The notes under the pieces were generated by a model, which saw only the letters and a list, made by a program, of their open reading frames with translations, was not told the DNA's origin and searched no databases. A stretch of 58,224 nt of DNA from Janthinobacterium sp. GTDB lineage: Bacteria > Pseudomonadota > Gammaproteobacteria > Burkholderiales > Burkholderiaceae_D. How positions within the stretch are numbered: the stretch's first letter is position 1; every line of letters begins with the position of its first letter. The translations under genes were made by a program, and so were the position numbers. The DNA lies in the NCBI GenBank assembly GCA_003133225.1, contig PKWL01000136.1, positions 1 through 58,224 on the forward strand, in the 5' to 3' direction. This document shows positions 17,834-25,990 of this stretch, piece after piece.

Positions 17834-18855
17834 CGCAGCAGAGTCTCCACCGTTTTTGGCCAATTGATGCCAAAGCTGAGGCAGAGATCTTTGGCTGCCA
17901 TACCAAAAGTTTGAGTGCGGGCCAGATTCCGCCAGACCGAATCCATTGCATCTGCAAGCGATGCTGGGGTCGCTTCGGCAACCCAGCCCGTTTCCTCATG
18001 CTTGACCAAACCGAGCACCCCACTGCTATCGGTGGTCGAGATCAGGGCCTTGCCGGCAAGCGCAGCTTCCATTTCAATGTAATTAAAAGAGTCTTCATCC
18101 GATGGCAAATAAGCAATCGCAGCCGCCCCATTAACATATTGCGCGTACGTTTTGCGCGGTAAAAACCGCAGGTCCAACTTAACGCGGTCGCCCAATCCGA
18201 GGTGGGCGACTATTTGTACCAACTTCTCGCCATCAGCGGGTGTATCGGGCGGACCGGCAATGATGAGTTTCACATTTCCGCCAGCCTGACTTAGCGCTTG
18301 CAGAAGCAAATACTGCCGCATTACGCCATTTATTCTTCCACCGGCAAAAATATAGTCCCCGGTTTCGCCACCTATGAACAATTCAGGATCATTCATCGGT
18401 GGAAGCAAAATTTCAGCGTCAAATCCATTGAATTTTGCCAAGCGCTCGCGCGTTATCTCTGAAGCGGCAAAAATTTTGCTGCTCTCCTGGAAACTTTCGT
18501 TATCGGCATTTTTGACCAATGTACGAATACCACCAAAGGAAATGTCCGTTTGTCCCGCATCAAAAATATCATAGGCTTGACGATATTGATGAAACAACCA
18601 CAGAGTTTTTCGCGGGTGGCGGATAAGGTAAGCCGGAAATTTGAGAGCGATCACATGATCGACGTTCCACAATTCGAAAGCACGCACCATCAGCATCTGT
18701 GATGGAATTTTTGTTGCCGGTTCCCATTGGAAGGGAATACGTAATATCTCAGCGTCATGTCCAGCAATAATCACGTTTTTTTGTAGATTAATCGCCAATT
18801 CCTCAGCCCCCCCCCATACAAAGGGGGCCATATTGTTAACTATAAGCACCTTCAT
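17830..18855 (-). CDS. GT4 family glycosyltransferase
   Basis: A 341-residue GT-B protein. The N-terminus MKVLIVNNMAPFVWGGAEEL has the acceptor-side GGAEEL loop. The donor domain shows YIFAGGRINGVMRQYLLLQAL and EDSFNYIEMEAALAGKALIST (EX7E variant). It overlaps both neighbouring GT genes by 4 bases. It is clearly a diverged duplicate of the next gene upstream (18852-19886): shared HPRKTLWLFHQYR / HPHKILWFIHHIR, similar length and similar ends. Confidence 0.83.
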   Translation of the reverse strand: MKVLIVNNMAPFVWGGAEELAINLQKNVIIAGHDAEILRIPFQWEPATKIPSQMLMVRAFELWNVDHVIALKFPAYLIRHPRKTLWLFHQYRQAYDIFDAGQTDISFGGIRTLVKNADNESFQESSKIFAASEITRERLAKFNGFDAEILLPPMNDPELFIGGETGDYIFAGGRINGVMRQYLLLQALSQAGGNVKLIIAGPPDTPADGEKLVQIVAHLGLGDRVKLDLRFLPRKTYAQYVNGAAAIAYLPSDEDSFNYIEMEAALAGKALISTTDSSGVLGLVKHEETGWVAEATPASLADAMDSVWRNLARTQTFGMAAKDLCLSFGINWPKTVETLLR

Positions 18856-19886
18856 GCCAGCAACCTACTTAGAACATGCGACCAGGAAATATTAAGATCA
18901 GTTAAACGCGCGCAAGCATTTTGTCCCATTACTTCGGTCATTTTACGGTCCAGATAGAGTTGGTCCATGGCTTCGGCCAACGCCTGCGGAGTAGGCTCCG
19001 TAACAAAACCATTAACACCATCCTCGACCAATTCAAGTACGCCCCCAGAATCCGACGTGGTCAGAATAGCCTTTGAGGCATGGCTTGCTTCGACACTTGG
19101 ATAGCCATATGAGTCCTCATCGAGCGGCAAATAGGCAGCGGCCAAACAATCCGCCAAAAATTCCACTTTTTCTTCTTCGCTGATCCAGCGGTCATCCAGT
19201 TTCACGCGCTCCTGTAATCCCAAGCTGGAGATAAGACGCTGCAACTCATTTGGGTAATCCGGGAGCGCGCTTGTGCCACATAACCGCAAACGTACTGTAG
19301 TTCGTGTGTATTGCATCGCTTCGACAAGCAAGTGCTGCCGCTTGTGATGTTCGAGGCGGCAAATACATATGATCTCGTCGTTGTATCCCCGGCAGTGAAA
19401 TCGTTCGGACTGAAACACGGGGGGATACAAAACCTCGCTGTCGACTTTATTAAAATACTTCAGTCGGCTTGAAACCACCTGCGAGTTGGTGAAAATGTGC
19501 TTAGCCTCGTGCAAGGCCGCCGTGTCCGCTGCATGCAAAGCATCACGAATCCCCCTGTGTTTGGCATCATCCGGGCAGCCGCGGTAGGGCCCTTGCCATA
19601 AATCATAAAAGGAACGAATATGATGTATGAACCACAATATTTTATGCGGATGGGAGATTAAATGAGCTTGCGGTCGAAAGCAAATAACGCGGTCTGCCGA
19701 TGTCAAATCAATCCATCGAAAAGCTGCCATTTGCTGAAACACTAAATCTGGTGCGTCAATTTCCGGTAAATAGATACGCTCGACGTGATGGCCCTCCTGG
19801 TCAAGCATCGCTTGAAGCCATTCAACTATATTTCTTGCTCCGCCATTTATGAACGGAACAAATGTCGAGCACAATGCTATTTTCAT
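18852..19886 (-). CDS. GT4 family glycosyltransferase, paralogue of its downstream neighbour
   Basis: A 344-residue GT-B enzyme that starts with MKIALCSTFVPFINGGARNI. Donor-domain motifs are ICICRLEHHKRQHLLVEAMQ, WISEEEKVEFLADCLAAAYL and EDSYGYPSVEASHASKAILTT (EX7E). It starts 2 bases after per stops (TAATAATG), so it is coupled to perosamine synthesis and may be a perosaminyl transferase. In perosamine O-antigens of Brucella and Vibrio, several such GTs sit beside per. Specificity here is inferred. Confidence 0.83.
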   Translation of the reverse strand: MKIALCSTFVPFINGGARNIVEWLQAMLDQEGHHVERIYLPEIDAPDLVFQQMAAFRWIDLTSADRVICFRPQAHLISHPHKILWFIHHIRSFYDLWQGPYRGCPDDAKHRGIRDALHAADTAALHEAKHIFTNSQVVSSRLKYFNKVDSEVLYPPVFQSERFHCRGYNDEIICICRLEHHKRQHLLVEAMQYTRTTVRLRLCGTSALPDYPNELQRLISSLGLQERVKLDDRWISEEEKVEFLADCLAAAYLPLDEDSYGYPSVEASHASKAILTTSDSGGVLELVEDGVNGFVTEPTPQALAEAMDQLYLDRKMTEVMGQNACARLTDLNISWSHVLSRLLA

Positions 19887-19888
19887 TA

Positions 19889-20992
19889 TTAGGCCAAAGC
19901 CCGTTTCAGACCTTCGGCAATCCGTTGCACATCGTCTTGGGTCAAGTCCTGGTGGGTCGGCAAGTTAATCCCGCGCTGCGCCCAAAGGTCCGCCACTGGA
20001 AAAACCGCGTTCTCTCTATAGGGTGGAAGCACATGCATAGGATAAAATACCGGCCGGGTTTCAATGCCCATTTCGTCGAGCCTGCTCATGACCCGATCCC
20101 GTTTGTGCTCATCACCGTCGCGTAGGAAGATGTTGTACATCCAGAAGACCTGTTCGGCCCAATGCTGTTGCTTAGGCAAAATTATTTGCCCCTCCAAATT
20201 CGCCAGCGCATGACTGTACCAGCTTGCCAGCCGGTTCCTGTCCGAGAGCGACTTGTCCACTGTCTCCACTTGGGCCAGTCCTATAGCGGCTTGAATATTG
20301 GTCATGCGGTAGTTGTACCCGACTACGTTGAACCAGTAGCGACGGTTCGGATCCATGCCTTGGCCGCGAAGCAGTCTCAGCTTCGCAGCGAGCTCATCGT
20401 CATTAGTTGTTACCATGCCACCTTCACCGGTGGTGATGATTTTGTTGCCAAAGAAGCTGAAGGTCGCACAAGTGCCCAATCCACCTACCCGGCGCCCGAA
20501 AACCTCTGCGCCATGGGCCTCGGCCGCATCCTCAACCACCCACAGGTCGTGACGGCGGGCGATTTCGTTGATTGGCGCCATCTCCGCCGGGTGCCCGTAA
20601 AGATGAACTGGAATGATTCCCCGAGTTTTTGGGGTTATTCTGCATTCAATGTCGTTTGGATCGATATTCATCGTCTCTGGGCATACATCCGCCAGTACGG
20701 GAATCGCGCCACAATAACGAACGGCATTGGCCGTGGCGATATAGGTGACGGTCGGAATAATGACTTCGTCACCTGGCTGCAGATCCATTCCAACTAGGGC
20801 GAGATGTAGAGCCGTAGTCCCATTATTCGTTGCAATTGCATGTTTGACACGACAGAATCCGGCGAATGCTTCCTCAAACGCGCCAATGTATTTCCCGTTG
20901 GAAGAAATCCAGTTGGTATCCAGGCAGTCAAGTACATATTTGCGCTCGTTACCCGTCAGGTTCGGCTGTGCTACAAAAATACGATTCATCAT
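19889..20992 (-). CDS. per: GDP-perosamine synthase (PLP aminotransferase)
   Basis: A 367-residue DegT/DnrJ/EryC1/StrS aminotransferase. It moves an amino group from glutamate to C4 of GDP-4-keto-6-deoxymannose, using PLP bound to the lysine in FFGNKIITTGEGG. The sequence follows recalled Caulobacter and Vibrio Per very closely (NWISSNGKYIGAFEEAF, NNGTTALHLAL, TVTYIATANAVRYCGA, GQGMDPNRRYWF, GYNYRMTNIQAAIGLAQ, ETRPVFYPMHVLPPY). That is specific enough to name it. A second ATG three bases in (20989) is better spaced from the AGAGAG ribosome site. Gmd in the same operon makes its substrate, and the next gene upstream encodes a likely N-acetyltransferase for its product. Confidence 0.93.
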   Translation of the reverse strand: MMNRIFVAQPNLTGNERKYVLDCLDTNWISSNGKYIGAFEEAFAGFCRVKHAIATNNGTTALHLALVGMDLQPGDEVIIPTVTYIATANAVRYCGAIPVLADVCPETMNIDPNDIECRITPKTRGIIPVHLYGHPAEMAPINEIARRHDLWVVEDAAEAHGAEVFGRRVGGLGTCATFSFFGNKIITTGEGGMVTTNDDELAAKLRLLRGQGMDPNRRYWFNVVGYNYRMTNIQAAIGLAQVETVDKSLSDRNRLASWYSHALANLEGQIILPKQQHWAEQVFWMYNIFLRDGDEHKRDRVMSRLDEMGIETRPVFYPMHVLPPYRENAVFPVADLWAQRGINLPTHQDLTQDDVQRIAEGLKRALA

Positions 20993-21011
20993 TTTCTCTC
21001 TACGCCATTAA

Positions 21012-21635
21012 CTATTTAATTACTCGCGCCGGCACACCGACAGCAGTTGCACCACCATTGATATCGGAGATCACGACTCCGCCGGCGCCGATCACGACAC
21101 ACTCACCGAGTGAAACCTCCGGGATAACCTTGCAGCCAACGCCCAAAAAACTTTGCCGACCCACAACCACATTGCCTGCCAGCGCGCATTGAGGCGCTAG
21201 GTGAACCGCCCTTCCGATTTGGCAGTCATGATCAACTGTTGCCCCAGTGTTTATGATCGCGAGATCGCCGATCGCTGCGTCTGCGTTGATAATGGCGCCC
21301 GCCATGACCGCGATGCCTGAACCCAATTGTGCGCTAGGTGAGATGATCGATTGAGGACTGATCGCGCTAACCAACTGGTATCCTTGTTCAATGGCAAGAG
21401 TGGCCAAACGTTCTCTGAGTGAATTAGAACCGATAGCGACAAACAGCCTGAAATAGCCTTCTTCACGCAAACGCTCCAGATTTTCATCGCCTTTTAGAAC
21501 CGGGACGCCAACGCAACTTTCCGGGCTTTCTGCACCACCGACACAATAGGCGACCAACTCCCCCATCGCCTGAAGCAACTCAATACAGACTTTTGCATGG
21601 CCGCCTGCACCAACCACAACGATTTCTTTTTTCAT
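21012..21635 (-). CDS. NeuD/PglD-family acyltransferase, probable GDP-perosamine N-acetyltransferase (PerB-like)
   Basis: About 207 residues from ATG 21635, whose ATG overlaps the stop of the methyltransferase gene (ATGA). The frame is open a further 55 codons upstream but that lies inside the neighbour. The N-terminal Rossmann-like part is EIVVVGAGGHAKVCIELLQ. The C-terminal left-handed beta-helix (hexapeptide repeats) carries the catalytic His in NTGATVDHDCQIG. The family acetylates the 4-amino group of UDP- or GDP-linked amino sugars. Next to per, the obvious substrate is GDP-perosamine, as for PerB of Caulobacter and E. coli O157. Substrate is inferred from position. Confidence 0.82.
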   Translation of the reverse strand: MKKEIVVVGAGGHAKVCIELLQAMGELVAYCVGGAESPESCVGVPVLKGDENLERLREEGYFRLFVAIGSNSLRERLATLAIEQGYQLVSAISPQSIISPSAQLGSGIAVMAGAIINADAAIGDLAIINTGATVDHDCQIGRAVHLAPQCALAGNVVVGRQSFLGVGCKVIPEVSLGECVVIGAGGVVISDINGGATAVGVPARVIK

Positions 21636-22963
21636 GTTGTCGTATCGGCTTTCGTCCATGCAGGTGAGTTTGCGCGCGCAAAGAAAAGATTGACGGAGTC
21701 CGAATTTTCTAGTTGCTCCAATGACCAATCTTCCAGCCCTCCAGTATCTGGATTGATCGCCCGATAGCACAACCCAAGGTCTGTAAATGCCGATAGCCAA
21801 TGCTGCGTCGAACGGTCAGCGCGCTTCAGGTGCGCCGAGCGGAATTTGACGACCAGCGCGATACCAGGATTGCGCTTGATCACGGCCGCAGCACTTTCCA
21901 GCACTTCGAGTTCCCCACCCTCGGCATCGATTTTTATAAGGTTGACTTTTTGGCACGACTGAATGATTCGTTCGTCCAGTCTTACCACTGGCACGTCAAC
22001 CGATCTCGCACCATTCCCGTTGGAGGCACACCTTACGCCTAAGAAAAGTTCTTGGTGACCGGTTATATTTGACACCGCCGCGTGGTGAATTTCCGTTATC
22101 CCCGAAAACCCGTTCAGCCACACAGATTTTTCAAGCAAGCGTTTGCTCGGCTCAAAGGGTTCGAAGGCAATGATTTTACCACTCCCCTGCATTGCTCCAG
22201 CCGCCGCTAGCGTATGGAAGCCGAGGCTTGCTCCGATGTCGACAAATACATCACCAGGACTCAACATACGTTGGATCAACAGACGTGTACCCCGTTCAAA
22301 TTCTCCGGTATCGACTAGGCATGCCAACATGGCATGGTCGGATGCGGGGCAAAAAACATAGCCAACTTCTGCCTTAACCAAAATTTCGCCTAAGTCGCAC
22401 GCAATCGCGACGCGCCGACCAGCGCAGCCGTACTGCTCGACTCGATCAAGGCGAGGAAACGGGTTCGATGCATCCACCTGCATTTCCCGGAGTACGGCGA
22501 CAGACATTTGGCGCAGTTCCTGACGCATGCCGGCAAAAACGCGCTGCCGTTCTCCGAATATGTCTTGTCTTAACGACTCTCTGACCGTCTGCATCTCCCG
22601 CAGCAAAACGGCGGACATTTTTTGTTGCTCTTGCAGAGACAATGCGCCTAGGCGAAGTACGTCTTGATGGAGCGCTTCTGTGAGGAACAGCCTTAATCTG
22701 AACGCAATGGGCCGGGAAATAGGCCTAAATAGGCGGTAAACCAATCGCACAATTGGCCGCAAACGCTTCCTCGCGCAGCCAAACACGCCAGCCTTCGATT
22801 GTTTAGGAACGTTTACGTTCTCTGCCATAAGAGGATGTTCAAGGTGGACCGAATTGTGCTCGACATCCGGCGGAAACGCCTGGCTGATTATACGTTTGGC
22901 GCTTGAAGCAAAAGCAATTCCAATGTCCACACCATCTCTATGCACTTGGTTCATCGAGAACAT
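21632..22963 (-). CDS. FkbM-family methyltransferase with N-terminal coiled coil
   Basis: A 443-residue protein. Residues about 60-165 are long, charged and helical with heptad character (LSLQEQQKMSAVLLREMQ ... MRQELRQMSVAVLREMQ, an internal repeat). The C-terminal half is an SAM-dependent FkbM domain (VFVDIGASLGFHTLAAAGAM, IIAFEPFEPSKRLLEK, LIKIDAEGGELEVLESA). The ATG at 22963 shares its A with the wzt stop (TAATG), after GGAGG. FkbM enzymes O-methylate sugars. A methyltransferase directly after Wzm/Wzt is a common place for a chain-capping enzyme of ABC-exported O-antigens. A capping role here is inference. The order coiled coil then methyltransferase is the reverse of the second FkbM protein at 51.8 kb. 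Confidence 0.82.
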   Translation of the reverse strand: MFSMNQVHRDGVDIGIAFASSAKRIISQAFPPDVEHNSVHLEHPLMAENVNVPKQSKAGVFGCARKRLRPIVRLVYRLFRPISRPIAFRLRLFLTEALHQDVLRLGALSLQEQQKMSAVLLREMQTVRESLRQDIFGERQRVFAGMRQELRQMSVAVLREMQVDASNPFPRLDRVEQYGCAGRRVAIACDLGEILVKAEVGYVFCPASDHAMLACLVDTGEFERGTRLLIQRMLSPGDVFVDIGASLGFHTLAAAGAMQGSGKIIAFEPFEPSKRLLEKSVWLNGFSGITEIHHAAVSNITGHQELFLGVRCASNGNGARSVDVPVVRLDERIIQSCQKVNLIKIDAEGGELEVLESAAAVIKRNPGIALVVKFRSAHLKRADRSTQHWLSAFTDLGLCYRAINPDTGGLEDWSLEQLENSDSVNLFFARANSPAWTKADTTT

Positions 22964-23706
22964 TACCCTCCGAAGTAGGCTGCAGCAACCGAATTTGGAT
23001 CACCGTCCATGCGGATTTTACCGTGTTCAAGCCAAATGACACGATTGCACACATGCAAGATCAACTCACGCGAATGACTGGCAAGGACCAGAATGTTGGT
23101 GGCTTGGACCAATTCAGTCATCCGCATTTCAGCTTTGTGCTTGAAGCCTTCATCGCCGACCGAGAGCCATTCATCCATCAAAAGAATTTCCGGCCGAACG
23201 ATCGTGGAAACCGCGAATGCCAAGCGCATGTGCATCCCGGTCGAATAGGTACGCAACGGCATATCGACAAAGTCGCCCAATTCGGAAAACTCGATGATAT
23301 CATTGATCTGTTTGCTGATCTCAGCCCTTGTCATTCCTAGCAGGCCACCACGGAAATAGATGTTTTCTCTTCCAGTTGATTCCGAATCGATCCCAAGAGA
23401 AATGTCGATTAATGACCCGATTTCTCCATCAATACGCGCACTGCCCGAAGACGGCTCATAAACGCCGCTAAGCAAACGTAAAAGTGTACTTTTTCCAGCA
23501 CCATTATGGCCAACGAGTCCTACACGATCGCCGTCTTTAAGTGTGAAGCTCAAACCTTCCAATGCACGTACAATAACACGGCCTTGCTGATCAGCCCCGA
23601 GTTGCCCACCGGTTGCAACTTGGATCAAACGCTTCTTAAGAGATCTACCACTTGCATTATAAATAGGGAAATCAATACAAACGTTGTTAAATTCAATAGA
23701 CGCCAT
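22963..23706 (-). CDS. wzt: Polysaccharide ABC transporter ATP-binding protein, short Wzt/RfbE type
   Basis: A 247-residue ABC ATPase with Walker A GHNGAGKST, the polysaccharide-type signature YSTGMHMRLAFAV, Walker B ILLMDEWLSVGDE and H-loop ASHS. It powers export of undecaprenyl-linked glycan through Wzm. It ends shortly after the ATPase domain, so it lacks the 150-200-residue C-terminal carbohydrate-binding domain found in Wzt of E. coli O9a. This short form recalls RfbE of Yersinia O:3 and KpsT. By analogy, export is probably not gated by recognition of a terminal cap. It follows wzm after 20 bases and overlaps the methyltransferase gene. Confidence 0.93.
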   Translation of the reverse strand: MASIEFNNVCIDFPIYNASGRSLKKRLIQVATGGQLGADQQGRVIVRALEGLSFTLKDGDRVGLVGHNGAGKSTLLRLLSGVYEPSSGSARIDGEIGSLIDISLGIDSESTGRENIYFRGGLLGMTRAEISKQINDIIEFSELGDFVDMPLRTYSTGMHMRLAFAVSTIVRPEILLMDEWLSVGDEGFKHKAEMRMTELVQATNILVLASHSRELILHVCNRVIWLEHGKIRMDGDPNSVAAAYFGG

Positions 23707-23726
23707 AATCTCTTTTTTTCATGTTG

Positions 23727-24560
23727 TTACAGCCAGTATGCGATGCGCCGTTTATAGCGCCCATAAACCGCTACTGCCATGCTCCATCCCACCAATGCCA
23801 GTACCAACGATACAATCCAATTCATCGTACTCGGCAATTGACCAAGCAGAGGGGCACGAATAATCTCAAGCAAATGATAGACAGGGTTTGAATCAAGCAA
23901 ATAAATTCCCGCACGCGAAGGTAGGAGATTAGGCATCCACATGATTGGCGTTAGATAAAATACGACTTGAAGAACGCTTCCGACAATTTGTGGCAAATCG
24001 CGATATCTGGCACAAAGGATAGCCAGAATCAATGCCATCCAGGTCAAATTAACGACTGCCAACAAAAGGCCTGGGATGCTAATAAGTACGATCCAGCTAA
24101 TTGGCTTACCAACGGCAAGAAGAACCAGTGGAAATATGACGATATTGTGCGCAAGAATCAACGTGTTCCGCCAGATCACGCGCAAGATGTGCACAAATAA
24201 TGGAATAGGAAGTTGTTTAATAATCCCTTCTGCCGCAATAAAACTGGTACATCCATCCGTGATGACGGCGGATATGAAACTCCAGAGTATCATTCCAATC
24301 GCAAGAAATGGAAAAAACTCGGCCATCGGGGATTTGAAAATTTGCCCAAAAACGACCCCAATGGTACCAATCATCACTCCCATGCTTATGGTGAGCCAAA
24401 ATGGTCCCAAGGCCGACCTTCGGTAGCGTTGACGGACATCCTGCCAACCGAGCATACCCACCAAGGTGTAGCGCCGTGTTGCCGCAGCTATGTCCGAAAA
24501 GGCAATAATTGTGGATGCTTTGCGCATTAAAAATACCAAGTCATTGAAAAAATCAACCAT
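23727..24560 (-). CDS. wzm: Polysaccharide ABC transporter permease
   Basis: A 277-residue ABC-2 type membrane protein with six hydrophobic segments and the family N-terminus GWQDVRQRYRRSALGPFWLT, plus the C-terminal FYLTPIMWMPNLLP and NPVYHLLEIIRAPLLG motifs. It forms the channel with Wzt for O-polysaccharide export across the inner membrane. It is the first gene of the long minus-strand operon; the start (24560, or ATG 24527) has no strong ribosome site. Immediately upstream is a decayed Tn5/IS4-like transposase, so the operon's original 5' flank may have been rearranged. Confidence 0.93.
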   Translation of the reverse strand: MVDFFNDLVFLMRKASTIIAFSDIAAATRRYTLVGMLGWQDVRQRYRRSALGPFWLTISMGVMIGTIGVVFGQIFKSPMAEFFPFLAIGMILWSFISAVITDGCTSFIAAEGIIKQLPIPLFVHILRVIWRNTLILAHNIVIFPLVLLAVGKPISWIVLISIPGLLLAVVNLTWMALILAILCARYRDLPQIVGSVLQVVFYLTPIMWMPNLLPSRAGIYLLDSNPVYHLLEIIRAPLLGQLPSTMNWIVSLVLALVGWSMAVAVYGRYKRRIAYWL

Positions 24561-24592
24561 TCTAATCTAGCGGGAAGGGCACGTCATCCTTT

Positions 24593-25284
24593 TTGCGCGA
24601 TTTTGCCCAGTCCCCCTCTGAGCGGCGCACCAGACCCGCTAACCCATTTGGGCAACTTCGTCCATATTTGCAGTCCACCGAATTTCACCAATCTGGCCGC
24701 CACCCCGCACATCCCACGGCATTCACGACGCGTGACCGCGAGTTGCCTTTGCCCGCCTTAGTCGCATCCCTGAACTCAACGACCGGCTCATCAATCGTGC
24801 CGAACGGAACGGGTTTGCGTTTCGCCGGCGCGGCTTGCTGCTGGTCGCCGCATGCCTCGGCCATACGTTTGGCCTGCGCGCCAGGCATGTAAAGCGCGCC
24901 ACGGCCGACCAAATCGCTTTCGGCCCGTTTCTGGGTCGGAGCTGCATCAATGCCTGCTGCTTCGCTGCACGGCGTCCACGAATGCGGTGAACGGCGGATG
25001 CAGAGCCGCACCATGTTGCTACTCGGCCGGGGCTATCCTCGCGTGGCGCGTTGCCGCACCTGATGTGACTGGGCCGCACCCGACCTGGACGCTGGAGTTC
25101 TTTGCTCCGGACGAAATCCGGGAGCGCCCACCTGTTGATCAAAGTCAAGCAACCTACGAATCCAAAACTCAACCAAGTGGTGCGCCTGATCGCGCACCTC
25201 AGAGGCTTCCTCAGCCGCAAGAGCGGAGGCGAGCATGGCGTGAAAACGATCTGGCCGGATCCAACGCGGCTCATGTCGCGGTGA
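24593..25284 (+). pseudogene. Tn5/IS4-family transposase remnant, frameshifted and shortened
   Basis: Pieces of one transposase can be read in different plus-strand frames. An N-terminal part near 24650-24780 reads FGQLRPYLQSTEFHQSGRHP and RELPLPALVASL. A C-terminal part near 25030-25260 reads ILAWRVA, PTWTLEFFAPDEIR, then LNQVVRLIAHLRGFLSRKSG and GEHGVKTIW. These match the recalled IS4-type layout (IAWRVARL, LFFAPDE, LNQVVRLIAQLGGFLARKGDGEPGVKT). The middle catalytic part is missing or scrambled, so it cannot be active. The longer minus-strand frames here are shadows. Confidence 0.7.
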
Positions 25285-25990
25285 GAACACTATACGGGAT
25301 TGTCGTCCGATCCCGAAGTAGAACCGGGTGCCACTATCCACCTCAATGACAATCACAAGGCATGAGTACGGGCATGGAAACCTATGCTGGATTCACAAAA
25401 TAATCGCTCAAGAAGGGACATAAAACGTTGTTCGACGGCGCCAGTGTTCAGATCAAGAATTGTTGATCGACAATTATCCTGGCCGGCGTGTTGACGCGGA
25501 CCAAAGAATGCCAACACTGTCAAAAGCAGCGATGCAATGTCGTTACTGAGCTATGAACTGGAAGCGATTTGATGAAAGCGATATAGTGGTTGACGAAGAT
25601 CACGGGGGCGAAGATACTTGCGCTCGCACGCGATCTGCCACAGCACTTCAAGTTTGAAGGGTAACTATTGGCTCTGTTGAGGGAGTTAGTATCAGCCGAC
25701 GTGGAGGAGGGCCTTGCCATGGATTGATAATAGTCAACTACCGCTAGTGCGTTTTTTCTGCCAGAGCGTAAAATTTCTCTGTTAACCGTTCAGTAGCGCA
25801 CCAAGGTATGCCAGCAGATACATGCCGAGCATCGCCCGATAGGCCTCAGAACCCCTGCACAATGGAACGACGAGTGTGACATCCGCATTTTTTCTGGTCG
25901 TGAATAGTCGATGGCTAGTGATTAATTCCAAGTGGCAAAATAACTGTGAGTTAGTTTTGTTAGGATTTGGCTATATTTTTGAGAGACACC
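25285..25990. other. Non-coding stretch with unidentified gene debris
   Basis: No intact gene is seen. On the minus strand about 25799-25950 an open stretch without a start ends as HRLFTTRKNADVTLVV followed by EAYRAMLGMYLLAYLGALL and a stop. It looks like the C-terminus of a real protein, but I cannot name the family. On the plus strand near 25600-25735 a broken frame reads LALARDLPQHFKFEG, stop, LLALLRELVSADVEEGLAMD, also coding-like and unidentified. The last 40 bases hold the ribosome site of the next gene. Confidence 0.35.

Noticed and set aside
24685..25356. Three long minus-strand frames opposite the Tn5/IS4-like remnant
   Set aside because: The plus strand carries recognisable transposase blocks (LNQVVRLIAHLRGFL, GVKTIW), so the minus frames are shadows of decayed transposase DNA.
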